A stretch of 64,000 nt of DNA from Deltaproteobacteria bacterium. GTDB lineage: Bacteria > Myxococcota > Kuafuiibacteriia > Kuafuiibacteriales > Kuafuiibacteriaceae. Where the stretch lies: contig JADJPE010000005.1 in NCBI GenBank assembly GCA_016713425.1, forward strand, positions 1 through 64,000, written 5' to 3'. A program made the translations under genes and the position numbers. Below are positions 1 through 9,940 of this stretch, piece after piece; within the stretch, counting starts at the first letter, position 1; each line of letters begins with the position of its first letter. Below the pieces are notes generated by a model. That model did not search any database. It saw only the letters and a program-made list of their open reading frames with translations, and was not told the DNA's origin.

Positions 1-30
1 AGGTGAAGGCCTACGTAGCCTGTCCTCGCA

Positions 31-138
31 ATGGCTGCGAAGGCGCTCTCCTCAAAGGCCGCGTCGAGCAGGCGCCGCGAGTTCAACCCCGCCACCGCGA
101 AGTACGACTTCCGGGTGGTGCTCCTGCACCCGGGCTGA
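31..138 (+). CDS. possible small protein or gene fragment, unknown
   Basis: A 35-codon ORF from ATG to TGA with G or C at almost every third position, which is the codon signature of real genes in this window. It contains a short basic stretch followed by a possible beta strand (FRVVLL). An overlapping frame from position 3 to 182 carries a CPRNGC motif, so this could instead be the 3' end of a gene entering from the left with a frameshift. No family is recognised. No gene is seen between 139 and 392. Confidence 0.2.
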   Translation: MAAKALSSKAASSRRREFNPATAKYDFRVVLLHPG

Positions 139-392
139 TTGGCGATGAGGTTCAAGACCGCGCGCCTGCAGCCACCAAGTAGCTCGCGGGCCCGGCGGCA
201 TGGAAGGGCGAGCGACCGCCGCCCGGCGATCGACACGCAGCCCGCGACGGAGAGCGAGGAGGTCGAGGATGCCTGCGCAGCGTGACCGGCGTTGACGCAC
301 CAGCGCCGGACCCGCGAGCCGGCGCTGGACCTCGATGGGGAACAGAGGCGATGATGACGACGCCGGCGACTGCCCGGAAGCGAGATGAGAAG

Positions 393-1236
393 ATGAACCC
401 GGTGTTCTACCGCCTACGGCTCGAACTCCTGACGACGCGCAGATGCGCGAGCGCTGCGCCAACGCGCGCGGTTGGCGAAGGACGCTGCCGAACTACGCGC
501 TGGTCTTCGGCGGTTTCAGCCACCGCTGGGGCGGCGCGGTGGCTGGGCGTAGCGGCGCGCGCCAAGGGCGCGTGCGTCGAGGGGCTCCTCTACGAGCTGG
601 GCAACGTCGACCTCCGCGAGCTCGACCGCTTCGAGGGCCACCCTTTCGCCTACGAGCGCGTCATCCGGTGGTGCGCGACGAGAGCGGGGGGGCGCCGCCG
701 CGTGATGACCTACCTCCAACCCGAGGACGGCTTCGAAGCGTGGGCGCCGCGCTCGGCTACTTCACCGTGCTCTGGCACGCGTACGCGCGCCTGGCTTCGA
801 CGTCGAGCCCCGGCTCGCGCAGCGGCGGTGTCGCCGCGAGCGCCCCCGAGCCAGCGTCGCGCACCCACGCGCGTCTTCGTCTACGGCACGCTTCCTCGCT
901 GGTGAGCCGAACCACCGCGTCCTGGCTGGCGGGCGACTCGTCGCGAACGCGCACGCAGCCCGCACTTCGAGCCACGGGACCTCGGACTGTTTCCGGGTCC
1001 CGTGAGTGGCGGCGCGGCACGCGGTGGCCGGCGAGGTGTATGAGGTCGACGAGGCGACGCTCGCCGCGCTTGACCGGCTCGAAGGGCATCCGCGCTTCTA
1101 CCGTCGCACGCGCATCGCGCTCGAGGACGGCGCCGCCGTCGAGACCTACCTCCTCCCGCCCGAGCAGGTCGAGGGTCGTCCCGTCATCGCCTCGGGCAAC
1201 TGGCGCTCGCGCCGAAAGGAGACCGCGCCGAAGATC
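393..1236 (+). pseudogene. gamma-glutamylcyclotransferase-like protein, two domains in tandem, frameshifted
   Basis: Two copies of the gamma-glutamylcyclotransferase (GGCT/AIG2-like) fold can be read across several frames. The first starts at ATG 393 with MNPVF, a YGSN-type glycine loop, then FGGFSHRWGG and LDRFEGHPFAYER. The second starts near 868 with TRVFVYGTL and continues to LDRLEGHPRFYRR and ALEDGAAVETYLL. Family members act on gamma-glutamyl amines or peptides and release 5-oxoproline. The linker between the copies (AYARL, then SPRAPPSQRRAP) is open, so the intact gene may have encoded one two-domain protein. At least four indels break it, which could be sequencing errors or decay. The family assignment is reliable; the substrate is unknown. 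Confidence 0.6.
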
Positions 1237-1239
1237 GTG

Positions 1240-1470
1240 ATGAGAGACGGGCGCGTGTTCCACGGCACCGCGCTGCAGATCGTGAAGGCAATGCAGGACA
1301 TCGCGTTCGGCGTCGAGGACTTCACCGTGCCGAAGTACATCGAGTGGGTCGTCGCCAACGCGCGCAAGTTCGAGGAGGTCGAGCTCGACGTGAAGGGCGA
1401 GACCGACGAGGAACTCGCCGCGTCGCCGTCGCCGAGATGCTCTGCACCGGGCTCACGGCGAAGGGGTAGG
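1240..1470 (+). CDS. small conserved-looking protein, unknown function (one frameshift)
   Basis: An AAGGAG-like ribosome site at about 1215 precedes ATG 1240. The protein of about 76 residues begins MRDGRVFHGTALQIVKAM and has a helical middle (TVPKYIEWVVANARKF) and an acidic stretch (DVKGETDEELA). One missing or extra base near 1425 is needed to reach the natural end AEMLCTGLTAKG and the TAG at 1470. It follows the cyclotransferase-like gene without a clear gap and is followed by a repeated promoter (1546-1574). I do not recognise a family. It resembles the short single-fold proteins common on mobile elements, but no function can be assigned. Confidence 0.5.
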
Positions 1471-1545
1471 CAGAAGGCCTCCACGCCGCCGAGCGCGCGG
1501 AACGTCGCGCGTTCTTGCGCGAGGTCGAAGCCTCGCTTCTTCGCC

Positions 1546-1574
1546 TTGCTACGTGCGCGAACGGAAGCCTGTAT
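1546..1574 (+). promoter_or_regulatory. promoter-like element P1, copy 1 of 4
   Basis: TTGCTA and CTGTAT are separated by 17 bases, a sigma-70-type arrangement. The 29 bases from 1561 to 1589 recur exactly at 2064-2092, and shorter versions containing GCCTGTATG occur on the minus strand near 33150 and 32265. Each copy lies upstream of a small gene. The -10 hexamer overlaps an ATG that opens a short leader frame (MSSR). Confidence 0.55.
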
Positions 1575-1624
1575 GTCCTCACGCGACGGGCACGGGGCCC
1601 GACGCGCCACGGAGGACGACGACG

Positions 1625-1870
1625 ATGAGGATCAAGCAGCACCACCGCCTTCCGCGCCCACGCCGACGCGCGCGCTCAGCGCGCCACCGAGCAGGCGGCA
1701 GCCACCGCGCGCCTCATGGTGAAGCCGGTGAACAAGGACGGCTCGATCAGCCGCATGGCGCCCACCAGGAACGACTGGAAGTACGACGCGTTCGCCACCG
1801 CCGAGGACGCGGAGAAGCGCCGCGCCCAGCTCGAGGCGATGAACCCCCGGCTCGCGCTACGCGGTGGTCG
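1625..1870 (+). CDS. small basic protein behind P1, unknown (frameshifted)
   Basis: The start ATG at 1625 lies 6-8 bases behind a GGAGGACG ribosome site in the P1 leader. It begins MRIKQHH, and after one frame change near 1650 it continues AHADARAQRATEQAAA, then MVKPVNKDGSISRMAPTR and DAFATAEDAEKRRAQLEAM. It is small, helical and basic, and the 3' end is not certain because all frames change near 1850. No family is recognised. Its promoter and leader are shared with the gene at 2124, so the two are probably co-regulated. Confidence 0.4.
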
Positions 1871-2047
1871 CACTTCGACGCGCCACGGCGCCGACGTTGG
1901 CCCACGTGGCCGCGTCACGCAGCCCGGCGTCGTGCCCCGCGCAAAGGGCCACGGGCGCGCCTGGGCGCAACGTCGTCGCGGCCCATTGTCGTGTAGGCAG
2001 CCGGCCTCCGCGCCTGAAAGAACATCAAGAACCGGCATCCGCCGGCC

Positions 2048-2077
2048 TTGCTAGGGGTTCCAAACGGAAGCCTGTAT
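2048..2077 (+). promoter_or_regulatory. promoter-like element P2, copy 2 of 4
   Basis: TTGCTA (2048-2053) and CTGTAT (2072-2077) with an 18-base spacer. The surrounding 29 bases (2064-2092) are identical to 1561-1589, and the downstream leader with GACGCGCCACGGAGGACGAC is shared as well. It drives the gene at 2124. Confidence 0.55.
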
Positions 2078-2123
2078 GTCCTCACGCGACGGCACTCCGC
2101 ACGACGCGCCACGGAGGACGACG

Positions 2124-2432
2124 ATGAGCACGACGACGAAGAACACGCAGGCGACGAAGGCGGTGAGCCAGGGCGAGAGCCGCTACGGAACGCCCGAGCC
2201 GCAGATCGCGCTCCGCTTCCCGAAGGGCACCAGCTACCGCGTCGTGAAGGCCGCGCTGCACAAGCTAGCCGCCGAGATCGAGCTGGCGACGCCCGCGGGC
2301 GAGCGCTGGTGCGTGAACACCGAGGACTTCAACGAGAGCGGGCGCGTCTATCTCGAGCTCGCCGACGCGACGCCGGCGAGGCCGCGCGCGCGGGATGGCG
2401 CTGCTCCAGAAGCTCGCTCGGTGAGCCATTAG
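2124..2432 (+). CDS. small protein behind P2, unknown
   Basis: ATG 2124 follows GGAGGACGACG at ribosome-site distance. The protein has a Thr/Lys-rich start, then RYGTPEPQIALRFPKGTSYR, a helix (VVKAALHKLAAEIE) and CVNTEDFNESGRVYLELADA. Near 2390 a one-base change would give the more natural ending AGMALLQKLAR. A second possible start at the leader ATG 2076 is in frame and would add 16 residues. No family is recognised. The small size, own promoter and neighbours suggest an accessory gene of the same mobile DNA as the genes at 31.6-33.1 kb. Confidence 0.5.
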   Translation: MSTTTKNTQATKAVSQGESRYGTPEPQIALRFPKGTSYRVVKAALHKLAAEIELATPAGERWCVNTEDFNESGRVYLELADATPARPRARDGAAPEARSVSH

Positions 2433-2672
2433 CCCCAGCCGGCCCCAGTGTCGGGCGGCGGCTCCTCGCGACTGACGTTCCTGCAGCTTCCGCAGCCGCG
2501 ATTTGTGCAAAATGGCAAGCAAAATCGCCGCCAAGGGTGCAGCCGACCGCTGCAGGATGCGAGGTGGTCGGGCCGCCATCTCCGGTGGGACGAAGGTCCC
2601 AGAGGAGAACCCGTACGTGTGCCCAAGACCAGCATCCCGCCCCGAGCATGCCTTCCTGAAGGAGACTGGCCT

Positions 2673-2790
2673 GATGTGGCACGTCCCGCTCCTGGACGAG
2701 CTTGCGATCGTCGCCGCGCTCGCGGTGGCGGTGACCGTCATCCTGTCGAGGCTGCAGCTCCCACCGTGGCCGGGCTCCTCGCGAAGAGGA
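2673..2790 (+). pseudogene. N-terminal remnant of a CPA2/Kef-type antiporter
   Basis: About 38 residues, starting MWHVPLLDELAIVAALAVAV and continuing ILSRLQLPP then VAGLLA after one frame change, match the first membrane segment and conserved RLxLPPxxGxLLAG turn of Kef-type potassium/proton antiporters. The rest of the antiporter is absent and the text runs directly into the CPBP protease gene. This is a truncated relic left by a deletion or recombination, not a working gene. Confidence 0.45.
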
Positions 2791-2798
2791 GACGCTGC

Positions 2799-3665
2799 AT
2801 GAACCGGGTAGAGCATGGCCGGGTGAACACGGGCATCGCCCTCTTCATCGGCCTCACGTTCCTGGGCTCCTGGTGCATGGCCGCCGTGTTGCGGCTCTCG
2901 GGAGCGACGGTCGCTCCGGAACCGCTCGGGACGCGGCTCTTCACGACCTCGTTGCTGTACGCCCTGACGATGGGCTGGCAGCCCATCGTCGCGACCTGGT
3001 TCGTTCGCCGCTGGGTCGACCCGCCGGACCAGTTGGATTTGGGCCTGCGGTCCGCCGGCCGAGGATTTGGCCTCGTAGGGGTCGCGGGCACTATCGCTGT
3101 GGCGGTCGCCGCAACGGGGGTCGCCGCGCTGCTCACTCGCTGGGGCGTGGCTGTCGTCTCGACGACGATGAATGGCACCGCGGAGCTCGAGCTCTCGTCC
3201 GTGACGCCATCCGGGTCAGGAGCTCTCGCGCTGCTAGCGGCGTTCGGCGCCACCGTCCTGCTCGTCTGGCTGCAGTGCTTCGCTGAAGAGGTCGGTTGGC
3301 GCGGGTACTTCCTGCCGCGCCTCATGGAGCGGTTCGGTCCCTGGGGGGGGCTCTTCCTTCACGGCGCAGTGTGGGGCCTCTGGTACGCGCCCCTTCTGTT
3401 CCTCGCGGCGTACGGACAAGCGGCGCCGCTCGGCGCGGTGGGGCGAAGCCTCGCGTTCGTCGTGACCTGCGTTCTCCTCGGGATGCTCTTCGGCTGGCTT
3501 CGCCTTGCCTCGAAGAGCCTCGTTCCCGTGATGGTCGCCAACATGACTCTGACCTTGGCTGCGGGCCTTCCGTATGTCCTGCACGGGTGGATGCCGGCCA
3601 GCGCTCGGCAGTGTTCTTCCCCGTTGGCTGGCTGGTGCTGCTCCTGGTGCTCGCAGGGCTGCTGA
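2799..3665 (+). CDS. CPBP-family (CAAX-like) intramembrane protease
   Basis: The protein from ATG 2799 has about seven hydrophobic segments and the three signatures of the CPBP/ABI glutamic-type intramembrane protease family: EEVGWRGYFLPRL (two glutamates and arginine), FLHGAVWGLWYAP (catalytic histidine) and a later PVMVANMTLTLAAGLP segment. Bacterial members are linked to bacteriocin self-immunity and membrane protein processing; the substrate here is unknown. Near 3600 the frame changes: the hydrophobic ending FPVGWLVLLLVLAGLL lies in the next frame, so the real protein is longer than the ORF by 20 or more residues. It is followed by Usp genes and may be part of the same stress cluster. 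Confidence 0.75.
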   Translation: MNRVEHGRVNTGIALFIGLTFLGSWCMAAVLRLSGATVAPEPLGTRLFTTSLLYALTMGWQPIVATWFVRRWVDPPDQLDLGLRSAGRGFGLVGVAGTIAVAVAATGVAALLTRWGVAVVSTTMNGTAELELSSVTPSGSGALALLAAFGATVLLVWLQCFAEEVGWRGYFLPRLMERFGPWGGLFLHGAVWGLWYAPLLFLAAYGQAAPLGAVGRSLAFVVTCVLLGMLFGWLRLASKSLVPVMVANMTLTLAAGLPYVLHGWMPASARQCSSPLAGWCCSWCSQGC

Positions 3666-3806
3666 CGACCCGCTGGCGACGAGCCATCCAACCCCCGAGC
3701 GCCGTCGAGAGGCCTCGACCAGTCCGCCGATGCTCGCGCAGGTCCGCGTGGTCCTCGAAGGCGCTCGCCGAGAAAGGAAACCGCTCCATTGAGCGTGGTG
3801 GAACCC

Positions 3807-5124
3807 ATGGCTTCTTCGATCGTCTTCGGCACCACGCTCAAGTCGGACTGTCAGCCGCTGGCCGACGTGGCCGCACTCCTCGCGGAGCGAATGAACGCGC
3901 CGCTGCGCCTCGTGCACGTGTCCGAGGATCCGCGGGCGCCGATCGTCCTCGGGACCGACGAGGAGCACATCCTCGGCCGCGTTCGAGCAGAGCTCGACGA
4001 GGAAGCCGAGCGGCTCCGAACGACGACCGGCGCCGAGGTTCATGTCCACCTCGCCGCCGGCAGCGTCGTGGACGCACTCGTCTCGGTGGCTCGGTTCGAG
4101 ATGGCGACGGCACTCGTTCTTGGAGATAGCTCTACGGGTGGACGCGCCTTCCTCGGTACGACTGCGGAGCGCGCGGCTCGGCAAAGCACCGTGCCGGCGC
4201 TGACGCTTCGGGCCCCCGGCCGCCTTCTCTCGTGGTTGCGGGGCGAGCGACCGCTGCGCCTGCTCGTTGGCGCGGACCTGGGACGTGCGTCCGAGGCGGC
4301 CCGCGGCTTCGCGAGCACGCTGGGCGCGGTAGGCCCCATCGAGGTCGAGGTTGTCCTCGTCGCTTCACCTGCGGAGGTGCACGAGCGTCTCGGCCTCCGA
4401 CCGCCCGAGCGAGCATCGCCTGTCGACCGAGGCCGAGGAGGCGCTTGTGCGCGATCTGCGACGCACGGCCCCACCGAACGAGACGACGGTCAAACTCCGT
4501 GTGCATGCCGCGCGTGGAAGCGCGGACGCCCATCTGGCGAGCCTCGCGGACCAAGATGACGTCGACCTCGTCGTGGTGGGCCAGCGCAGACACTCGCTGC
4601 TCGAGCAGCTCTGGTACGGCTCTCGGTCGCGCGCGGTGTGCTGCGGTCCGCTCCGGTGAGCGTTGCGTGTGTTCCGCCGACGGCCGCTGCCCCCGGGGCG
4701 CTCTTCCGCGAGCCGCGCACCGTCCTCGCTGGCGACCGACTTCACGGAGGTGGGGATCACTGCAGTGGCGCAGGCACTCGGCGCCGTCGCTGAGCAGGGA
4801 ACGGTGCACCTGGCTCACGTCATCCCGATTGCGGCCCCCTCGGAGGTTGAAGCTCGGCAGAACCGTGAACAGGCGTGGCATGCGCTCTCACGAATCACCA
4901 GCAACGAGGACTTCAACCGCTCCGGGCGCCTGGAGCGCCACGTCCTCGAAGGGGCACCGGCGGACCAGTTGCTCGCGCTGGCGGACCGGATCGGCGCCGA
5001 CCTCATCGTCCTCGGCGCGCGTCACTCACCTGTGGTGACCCGGGCGATCCTCGGCTCAGTGGCGCAGGCGGTGAGCGAACGAGCCAAGGTGCCGGTCCTC
5101 CTGGTCCCGGTCACGGCGGCGTGA
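3807..5124 (+). pseudogene. universal stress protein with three Usp domains, frameshifted
   Basis: Three successive Usp alpha/beta domains can be read. Domain 1 (3807-4210) has SSIVFGTTLKSD, RLVHVSEDP and ending SSTGGRAFLGTTAER. Domain 2 (about 4230-4690) starts LRLLVGADLGRASEAARG and ends VDLVVVGQRRHSLLEQLWYG. Domain 3 (about 4720-5124) has TDFTEVGITAVAQALG, LIVLGARHSPVVTRA and ILGSVAQAVSERAKVPVLL. Frame changes near 4400, 4650 and 4730 connect them. The G-X2-G-X9-G-S/T ATP-loop pattern is best kept in domains 1 and 3. Usp proteins bind nucleotides and act in stress survival. The gene sits directly upstream of the antiporter. It is unclear whether the three domains formed one polypeptide or two genes. 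Confidence 0.65.
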
Positions 5125-5188
5125 AGGGGAGAATGAATGCGACGTGATGATCGCCGGCCTGTTCGCGACACCCCTCGGTGGAACGCTG

Positions 5189-7430
5189 ATGGAGACGGTC
5201 TACATCATCAGTCCGTTGCTGCTGCTGGGGGTAGTCCTGGCGGCCGTTTGGCTCGATCGGTTCAGCGTGCCCGTCATCCTCGTGGCGCTGGGGCTCGGTC
5301 TCCTGGCCGGCAGCGATGTCCTCGGGCTCTGGCACTTCGACGACGTCAACCTCGCAAACCAGGTCGCGAACGCGGGCCTCGTGTTCATCCTGTTCCATGG
5401 TGGGCTCGTCACGAAACGCAGTGTCCTCAGGGCTGTTGCGTTGCCAGCAGGCGGGATGGCGACCTGGGGTGTCGTGCTGACGGCGGCCACGGTCTTCTGC
5501 GTGCTTCACCTCGGTCTTGGTTGGTCCTTCGATCGATCGCTCCTCCTTGCCGCGGTGATCTCGTCGACCGACGCGGCTGCGACCTTCTCGATCCTGCGGC
5601 GCCAGTCCCTTCGGCCGCGACTCGCATCGACGATCGAGATCGAAAGCGCGGCGAACGATCCGATGGCGATCCTCCTGACACTCGTGGTCGTCGAAGCGCT
5701 TACCGCCGGCACGGGTCTGAGCTGGACGATCCTGCCCGTGTTCGCGTGGAAGTTTGTCGCTGGTCCGGTGGTGGGCTGGTTGCTCGCACGCGCCGCCCTC
5801 GCGATCTTCCAACGGCTGAACCCGCAGGATCGAGGCTACTACTACGTGCTGCTGCTCGCCGTCGTGCTGCTGACCTACGGCCTGGCAGAGACGGCGAAGG
5901 CCAGCGGGATGCTCGCGGTCTTCACCGCGGGCCTGGTAATGGGAAACCGGAAGTTCATCTACCAACAGGGTATCCGGAACTTCTCGGCGGCTCTGTCGAT
6001 GATCGCGAACATCGGTGTGTTCGTGATGATGGGCCTCCTGGTCTTCCCGAGGCAGTGGAGCAGCCTTTGGCTTGATGGCATCGTGCTGTTTCTGGCGTTG
6101 GCGTTCGTCGCCCGGCCCGCCGCCGTCTGGCTGGGCACGCTGATGGGGTTTGAGGCGAAGGAACGCCTCTTCAGCGAGCTGGGCGGGCCTTCGCGGCGCG
6201 GTCCCGATCGTCCTCGCCACCTACCCGATGGCCGCCGGATCCCCGCCGGGCAGGACGTGTTCAACCTCGTCTTCTTCGCGGTCATCCTGTCGGTGGGGAT
6301 CCAAGGATCGACGCTCGGCGTGCTGGCGCGACGTCTCTCGCTATCGACACCGTCACGTCCGCAGCCACGCTACGGGCTCGAGCTCGTCACCATGGCGCAC
6401 AGCGATCTCGACCTGATCGTCGTCGATCTGCCTGACCCGAAAGGTCGACCAGGACCGCGAATTCGCGACCTCACGCTGCCCCCGGGCGCGATGCTCACCC
6501 TCGTCACACGAGGTGACGAGGTCGTCGCGCCCACCGGCAACACGAGGCTGCTCGGTTGGGATCAAGTCACGGTCCTCGCGCACGCCAAGGATGAAGCCGA
6601 CGTCCGCTCAGCGCTGCTCGAGCCGTTCGACCGGCCCGTCGCAGCGGAGGAGCCCGAGACGCACGCGATCGCCACCAAGCCGGCTGAGTCCTCCGGGACG
6701 GGAGGCGATGGGCCGTTCCGCGATCATGTCGTGCTTCTCGGCCACGGTGACGTCGGAAGCGTGCTCACCCGGTTCTTGCGGCTGCGTGAGATCCCGTTCG
6801 TCGTGATCGAACAGGACCACACGACCGTGATGGCGTTGCGCGGTCAGGGCGTGCGCGTCTTACACGGCCATGGAGAGGACCCCGAGCTCCTTAGCCGCGC
6901 CGGCATCAAGGACGCAAAGATGCTCCTCGTCACCGCGACCCAGCCAGTGTCCGCTCGCCGGGCGATCGAACGCGCGCACCGCATGAATCCGCAGCTCGAT
7001 GTGATCGCTCGCGTACAACATGACTCGCTGCTGAGTGCCCTGTCGGGCCTGCCGCGGACCCAGGTCGTGCAGGGCGACGTCGAGCTCGCGTACGCGATGG
7101 CTAGGTTCATGCTGCTCGCGTCCGGGATGAGCGCCATCGAGACCGAGGCGCTGATCTTCGACGCGCGACGAGGGGAGCCGGGCACCACCCCAACACGGTT
7201 CGTGTGGAGATCCCCGTCTCGCCAGCATCGCCCGTCGTCGGCCGGCGACTCGCGGATCTCGCCCTTCCGCCCGGGTCGCTGGTCGTCAAGATCCTGCAGG
7301 GCGGTGAGGTCATCGTCCCAGGAGGCCAGACCGCGATCCGCGCGGCCGACTGCTGTTCGTGCTGACGGAGATCGACCAAGCGCGCACGATCGAGCACCTC
7401 GTCAACACGAACCCACCCGGAGTCCGATGA
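5189..7430 (+). pseudogene. NhaP2-like cation/proton antiporter with TrkA domains, frameshifted
   Basis: The N-terminal 390 residues form a CPA1-type membrane domain of about 12 segments, with STDAAATFSILRR and the SAANDPMAILLT motif (ND pair) typical of NhaP-type antiporters. A TrkA-C-like domain follows (DLDLIVVDLPDPKG, then IRDLTLPPGAMLTLVTRGDE), then a TrkA-N nucleotide-binding domain (HVVLLGHGDVGSVLTRFLR, VIEQD) and a second TrkA-C-like end (RLADLALPPGSLVVKILQGG). Two compensating indels near 6170 and 6245 hide the conserved WAGLRGAVPIVLATYP helix, and two more near 7190 and 7350 lead to the natural TGA at 7428. ATG 5144 is an alternative start. It probably exports K+ or Na+ in exchange for protons, gated by nucleotide. 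Confidence 0.75.
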
Positions 7431-7569
7431 TTCCACCGACCGCATGCTCAGCGCGGCCAGACTTCGGGGCGGTCTCGCTCCGTATTGACGCTCGCGGAAA
7501 GCCACACGGCGATGACCACGCTAAGGCGGTGTTGACGGAGACCGCTAGAGCTAGAGAGGCGACCAGACA

Positions 7570-8529
7570 ATGACGAAGAGCTTGAAGAAGTCGGCGGCAG
7601 GCAACGGAGAGCCCGAGCTGGATGCGCGCGAGCGCTTTCGTTCGTTGCTCGTCCCCTACAGATCTGACGCCGACGTCGGACCGCGTCATTGGCCGGCCTC
7701 GCGCGACTCCCTTTGGCCGAGAGCGGGCTCGTGACGCTGGTGCACGTCGTCCCGGGAAGCTTGGCGCCGCGCGAGCAGCGAGACGCCGAGCGCGACGCGA
7801 AGCAGTCGCTCTCCGAGGAGGCGCGACACCTCGCGGCGTCACTGCCGAACTCCGTGCGGGTCCAGGCGGTCGTCAAGGTCGGCGGCGCTGCGCGCGAGAT
7901 CACGGAGCTCGCCCGAACGCAGGCTGCCGACTTGATCGTGATGGGTCGTGGTGGCGGGCGCGCGCTCCGCGACACGTTCCTGGGCTCGACGGCTGAGCGC
8001 GTGATGCGAACCGCGAAGCTCCCGGTGCTCGCGGTGCGGCTGGCGCCTCGTACGGCCTATCGTCGGCCTGCCATGGCCATCGACCTCGATGAGTCTGCGT
8101 CGCGAGTCTTCTCGTGGCTGTTGCGGATGTTGCCTCCCCCGCGCCCGCGGATCGAGATCGTTCACGCCCTCCAGTCTCCATGCTGAGAGCCTGGCGTATT
8201 CAAGCCTTTCTGATGACCAGGTCGAGGAACGCGCGCCGAGCTGCGACAGGCGGCGTCCCAGAAGCTCGTCGAACTGCTGACGAAGGCGCTGCGGACGGTG
8301 GGGTCTCGGCGAAGGACGCGCTGTGGAAGCTGCACGTCCGTCACGGCTCTCCCGGATTGTTGTCACCAAGGCCGTCAAGGAGAGCGGCGTCGACCTGCTC
8401 GCGTTGGGAACGCACGGTTACTCCGGGCTCGCGCACACCTTCCTGGGTTCTGTTGCGGGCGACCTCCTGCGCGACGTCGGTTGTGACGTCTTGGTCGTGC
8501 CGCCTCGTGAGCGCTCCGAGCCAACGTGA
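7570..8529 (+). pseudogene. universal stress protein with two Usp domains, frameshifted
   Basis: ATG 7570 starts MTKSLKKSAAGNG. The first Usp domain has TPTSDRVIGRLARLP, LVTLVHVVPGSLAP and the nucleotide loop DLIVMGRGGGRALRDTF followed by LGSTAERVMRTAKLPVLAV. The second domain starts with RRPAMAIDLDESASR and ends with VDLLALGTHGYSGLAHTF then LGSVAGDLLRDVGCDVLVV. Frame changes near 7670, 8185 and 8330 are needed. It follows the antiporter by about 140 bases in the same orientation. Tandem Usp proteins next to cation antiporters suggest an osmotic or pH stress cluster; this is inferred from position only. Confidence 0.7.
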
Positions 8530-9275
8530 TGCAGAACGGCGGGCTCATCGTCCACCTCACGTCCCGAGCGATCTGAGGCACGCATGCCCGCCTCCACCCG
8601 CTTGACGCTCAAACCTTGCGCGATCGGTTCGCGACGCCGCCGAACTCGGGCGTTCGTCGCTCCTCGCAAGCCGTCGCCCCGATGATCAACAGGCTCGGCC
8701 CCATCGCGGACGCCGAAGCTGTTGATCATCGGGGCCGACTGTTGATCGCCGGGTACGCAGTTAAACGCCTCTCGGCTTCTCTCCACGGGACCGGAGAGAG
8801 AGCGGAGAGCTGTCCCACGCGGCGCTCATCGAGCCGCTCGGCGCCTCTCTGCGAGCACTCGCGAGAGCGCCGCTGAGGGACGCGCGCAGCGCGCGAACTG
8901 CCCGGAGTTCTGGGGAGAACGGCGAAGCCCCCCTCGGATCGCTCCTTGGGGGCTGTCTACCGACCGTCGCCGTCGGTTGGCGACGAGAAAATGGCTCGGG
9001 CAGCGCCCTGCTTACACGAACCCTACCTGAGAGCCCGTTTTGATGCACGAGATGATGTCACCACGGAACATCATTTTTCTCGGGCACTTGCGCTGAGAGC
9101 CACCAGAGACGCGGGTTGCCGCGCGACGCTGGGCGCTGTGCGGCCCGGGGTCGCCAGGTTAGCTGGCCGAGCCAGCCAGGGCCCGGCTCCCGGGTGGCCG
9201 GGGCACACGGGCGAACGGTGGGCGACCGTCGCCGCCGCGATCCCCGGCGGCGAAAAGGCTCGAATCCACCGTGTG
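8530..9275. other. 746-base stretch without a supportable gene
   Basis: No frame on either strand keeps a coding codon pattern or a recognisable protein. It lies between the plus-strand Usp gene and the end of the minus-strand efflux operon, so the two transcripts converge here. The only clear structure is the long inverted repeat at 8676-8735. Decayed coding remnants are possible. Confidence 0.5.
8676..8735. repeat. long inverted repeat (24-bp arms)
   Basis: Arms at 8676-8699 and 8712-8735 pair at 22 of 24 positions, starting with GCCCCGATGATCAACA on the left, and enclose a 12-base loop. It lies between converging genes and could be a bidirectional terminator, although there is no T-run after either arm. 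It could also be the end of a lost mobile element. Confidence 0.7.
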
Positions 9276-9928
9276 TCACGAGCGGGCAGACATGCGATCC
9301 TGGCAGAAGCCCTCGACGTAGCCAATCGGAAGCAGTCCGAGATGACTTCACAACGGTCGACCCTCAAACCAGCGGCCTCAAGCCTCGTCTGCAGTGACGC
9401 TACCGTGAACCTTCGATGCCCCGGAAAGCCCGTCACCGCGAGGAGGCGCGAGACAAGCCAAGAGATGCGAGTCTCGTCGTGGCAGAAGGTCGGAGCAATG
9501 AGGATGCCGTCCAGTCGCAGCATCCTGGCGAGGGCAGCGAGTGCTCCTCCGAGGTCCGAGACGAGGTGGAGCACGTTCGCGGCCACGACGGCATCGAACG
9601 TCCCACTCCGAACGGGAGGTCGTAGATGTCTGCTTGCCGGCAATCGACGTTCAACAACCCCGCGGCAGCGACACTTGTCGCGGAGGCGATCCACCATCGC
9701 GGCGGCGTAGTCGGTGGCTACGAGTTCGGCAGCGGCACTGGCGAGCACGGGGGTGACCAGCCCGGTCCCAGCCGCGACCTCGAGAATCCGTGCACGCCCC
9801 TTCACGGCCTCGGCGACGAGCTCGAGCATTCTCGGTAGCGGTTTGCCGAGGGGCCGAGCGACATGTCGTACTTCGATGCGTGACGCTCCCAGTACTGCCG
9901 ATCTCTGTCTGTGCGCGGCTCGCTCACG
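9276..9928 (-). pseudogene. SAM-dependent class I methyltransferase (two frameshifts)
   Basis: The natural start is GTG at 9928 (SEPRTDRDRQYWERHASKYD), 12 bases behind the ZIP transporter. One frame change near 9860 joins this to MLELVAEAV and the SAM-binding glycine motif ILEVAAGTGLVTPVLA, then LVATDYAAAMVDRLRDK, FDAVVAANVLHLV and a C-terminal helix. A second change near 9325 restores the ending IGYVEGFCQDRMSARS and TGA at 9276. This is a small Methyltransf_11/25-type enzyme with unknown substrate. As the last gene of the BlaI-controlled operon it may modify a metal or metalloid compound or a lipid, but the sequence does not show which. Confidence 0.7.
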
Positions 9929-9940
9929 CCATTCGACCTT

